A DNA stretch of 64,000 nucleotides, taken from assembly GCA_002428935.1 (NCBI GenBank), contig DIYG01000028.1, forward strand, positions 1 through 64,000. The letters are read 5' to 3'. The notes under the pieces are model-generated. The model searched no databases and was not told the DNA's origin. It was given only the letters and a program-made list of their open reading frames with translations. The stretch is from Halieaceae bacterium UBA6060. Lineage in GTDB: Bacteria > Pseudomonadota > Gammaproteobacteria > Pseudomonadales > Halieaceae. The translations under genes were made by a program, and so were the position numbers. This document shows positions 63,220 to 64,000 of this stretch, piece by piece (the first letter of the stretch is position 1; each line of letters begins with the position of its first letter).

Positions 63220-64000
63220 ATGACAACCTGGGTAGTGGGCGATGTGCAGGGTTGTAAGAAACCGCTTAAACGACTGCTCAAGACCGTAGGCTTCCGCTGG
63301 GGCGTGGACTGTTTGTGGTCCACGGGAGACATCGTTAATCGCGGGCCGAAATGCCTGAAAACCCTGCGCTATTTTCACAAGCACCAGGACGACATACGCA
63401 TGGTCCTGGGCAACCACGACCTCCACCTGCTGGCTCTCGCCGCCGGCGTGCGTCAACCCAACCGATCAGACACCCTCAACAAGATCCTGGCCGCGCCCAA
63501 TCGCGACATACTCCTGGATTGGCTGCGTCAGCAACCTCTCCTATATCGAGATCGCGACACCACGCTGGTGCATGCGGGCATTCCACCGCAGTGGTCTCTG
63601 TATGAAGCTGAGGGTCATGCCCGGGAAGTCGAAACCGTTCTCCGGGGGCCCGACAGCCGAGATTTTTTTGAGCACATGTATGGCAACGATCCCTGCAGCT
63701 GGTCCGAATCCCTCACGGGCCACGAGCGGCTTCGTGTTATCACCAACTACTTTACGCGCATGCGCTATTGCGACGCCTCTGGCACCCTGGACCTTCTCAG
63801 CAAAGGACCTCTGAGTAGCCCTGGAGGCCCGGCGGCAGAGAATCCCGAGCTGGACGCCTGGTTTCGCCACCGATCTCGCAAAACCGTCGACGAGAAAATC
63901 CTCTTTGGGCACTGGGCATCGCTTCAGGGAGAAACCGGCGTGGACAACGCGATCGCCCTGGATACGGGCTGCGTTTGGGGGAACTGCATGACCCTTTACT
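63220..64000 (+). CDS. apaH: Bis(5'-nucleosyl)-tetraphosphatase, symmetrical (cut by window end)
   Basis: ApaH splits Ap4A into two ADP and can remove NpnN RNA caps. About 260 residues are visible before the right edge, close to a full-length protein, and no stop is reached. Metallophosphatase motifs are GDVQGC, GDIVNRGP, GNHDLHLLA, VHAGIPPQW and FGHWASLQG. The start is ATG at 63220. Confidence 0.95.
   Translation, partial: MTTWVVGDVQGCKKPLKRLLKTVGFRWGVDCLWSTGDIVNRGPKCLKTLRYFHKHQDDIRMVLGNHDLHLLALAAGVRQPNRSDTLNKILAAPNRDILLDWLRQQPLLYRDRDTTLVHAGIPPQWSLYEAEGHAREVETVLRGPDSRDFFEHMYGNDPCSWSESLTGHERLRVITNYFTRMRYCDASGTLDLLSKGPLSSPGGPAAENPELDAWFRHRSRKTVDEKILFGHWASLQGETGVDNAIALDTGCVWGNCMTLY

Overview
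The window is a dense, moderately GC-rich chromosome segment from a gammaproteobacterium. The gene order matches the Pseudomonas/marine gammaproteobacterial pattern: argC; prmA-dusB-fis; crp(vfr)-trpC-trpD-trpG-trpE-rpe; and murU-amgK next to lptD-surA-pdxA ... rsmA-apaG-apaH. I cannot name the genus. A marine lineage such as the OM60/NOR5 group would fit, but that is only inference. I found no rRNA, tRNA, CRISPR array, transposase or integrase.

Positions 1-38090 are mostly core genes. They cover arginine synthesis (argC), a ClC-type anion transporter, a heme cluster (hemJ, hemL, hemB), a TIMP-like secreted protein, a NUDIX hydrolase, a tandem ABC ATPase, PBP1b with a TPR lipoprotein, a PfkB-family kinase, a pentapeptide-repeat protein, a DUF2333 protein, a PCuAC copper chaperone and DsbD. 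They continue with aroQ-accB-accC-prmA, dusB-fis-purH-purD-coq7, an OsmC-like protein divergent from crp, the trp genes with rpe, MurNAc recycling (amgK-murU) and lptD-surA-pdxA. At the left edge an IscR-type palindrome probably belongs to a gene just outside the window.

Positions 38091-61844 hold a glycan island of about 24 kb. It splits the normally contiguous lptD-surA-pdxA-rsmA-apaG-apaH block between pdxA and rsmA. It is visibly more AT-rich than its surroundings, especially from about 40.6 to 58.6 kb. At its left edge lies an H-NS-family gene. The island encodes WbpB, WbpD, WbpE and WbpI, the enzymes that make a UDP-2,3-diacetamido-2,3-dideoxy uronic acid (ManNAc3NAcA type). It also encodes several glycosyltransferases, two methyltransferases, a Wzx flippase, a Wzy-like polymerase, a DUF7033-type polysaccharide deacetylase and a WecA/WbpL-type initiating transferase. 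A separate Wzm/Wzt ABC exporter sits at the right edge. WbpA, the first enzyme of the sugar pathway, is not in the window.

The least conventional parts of the island are: (i) a protein joining an ATP-grasp domain to a PTPMT1-like dual-specificity phosphatase; (ii) a GT-A-like glycosyltransferase with a PqqD/RRE-like N-terminal region, followed by two unrecognised membrane proteins; and (iii) a run of nine C just before the start of the first of those membrane proteins, where slippage could switch expression. rsmA, apaG and a right-truncated apaH resume the core block from 61845 to 64000.
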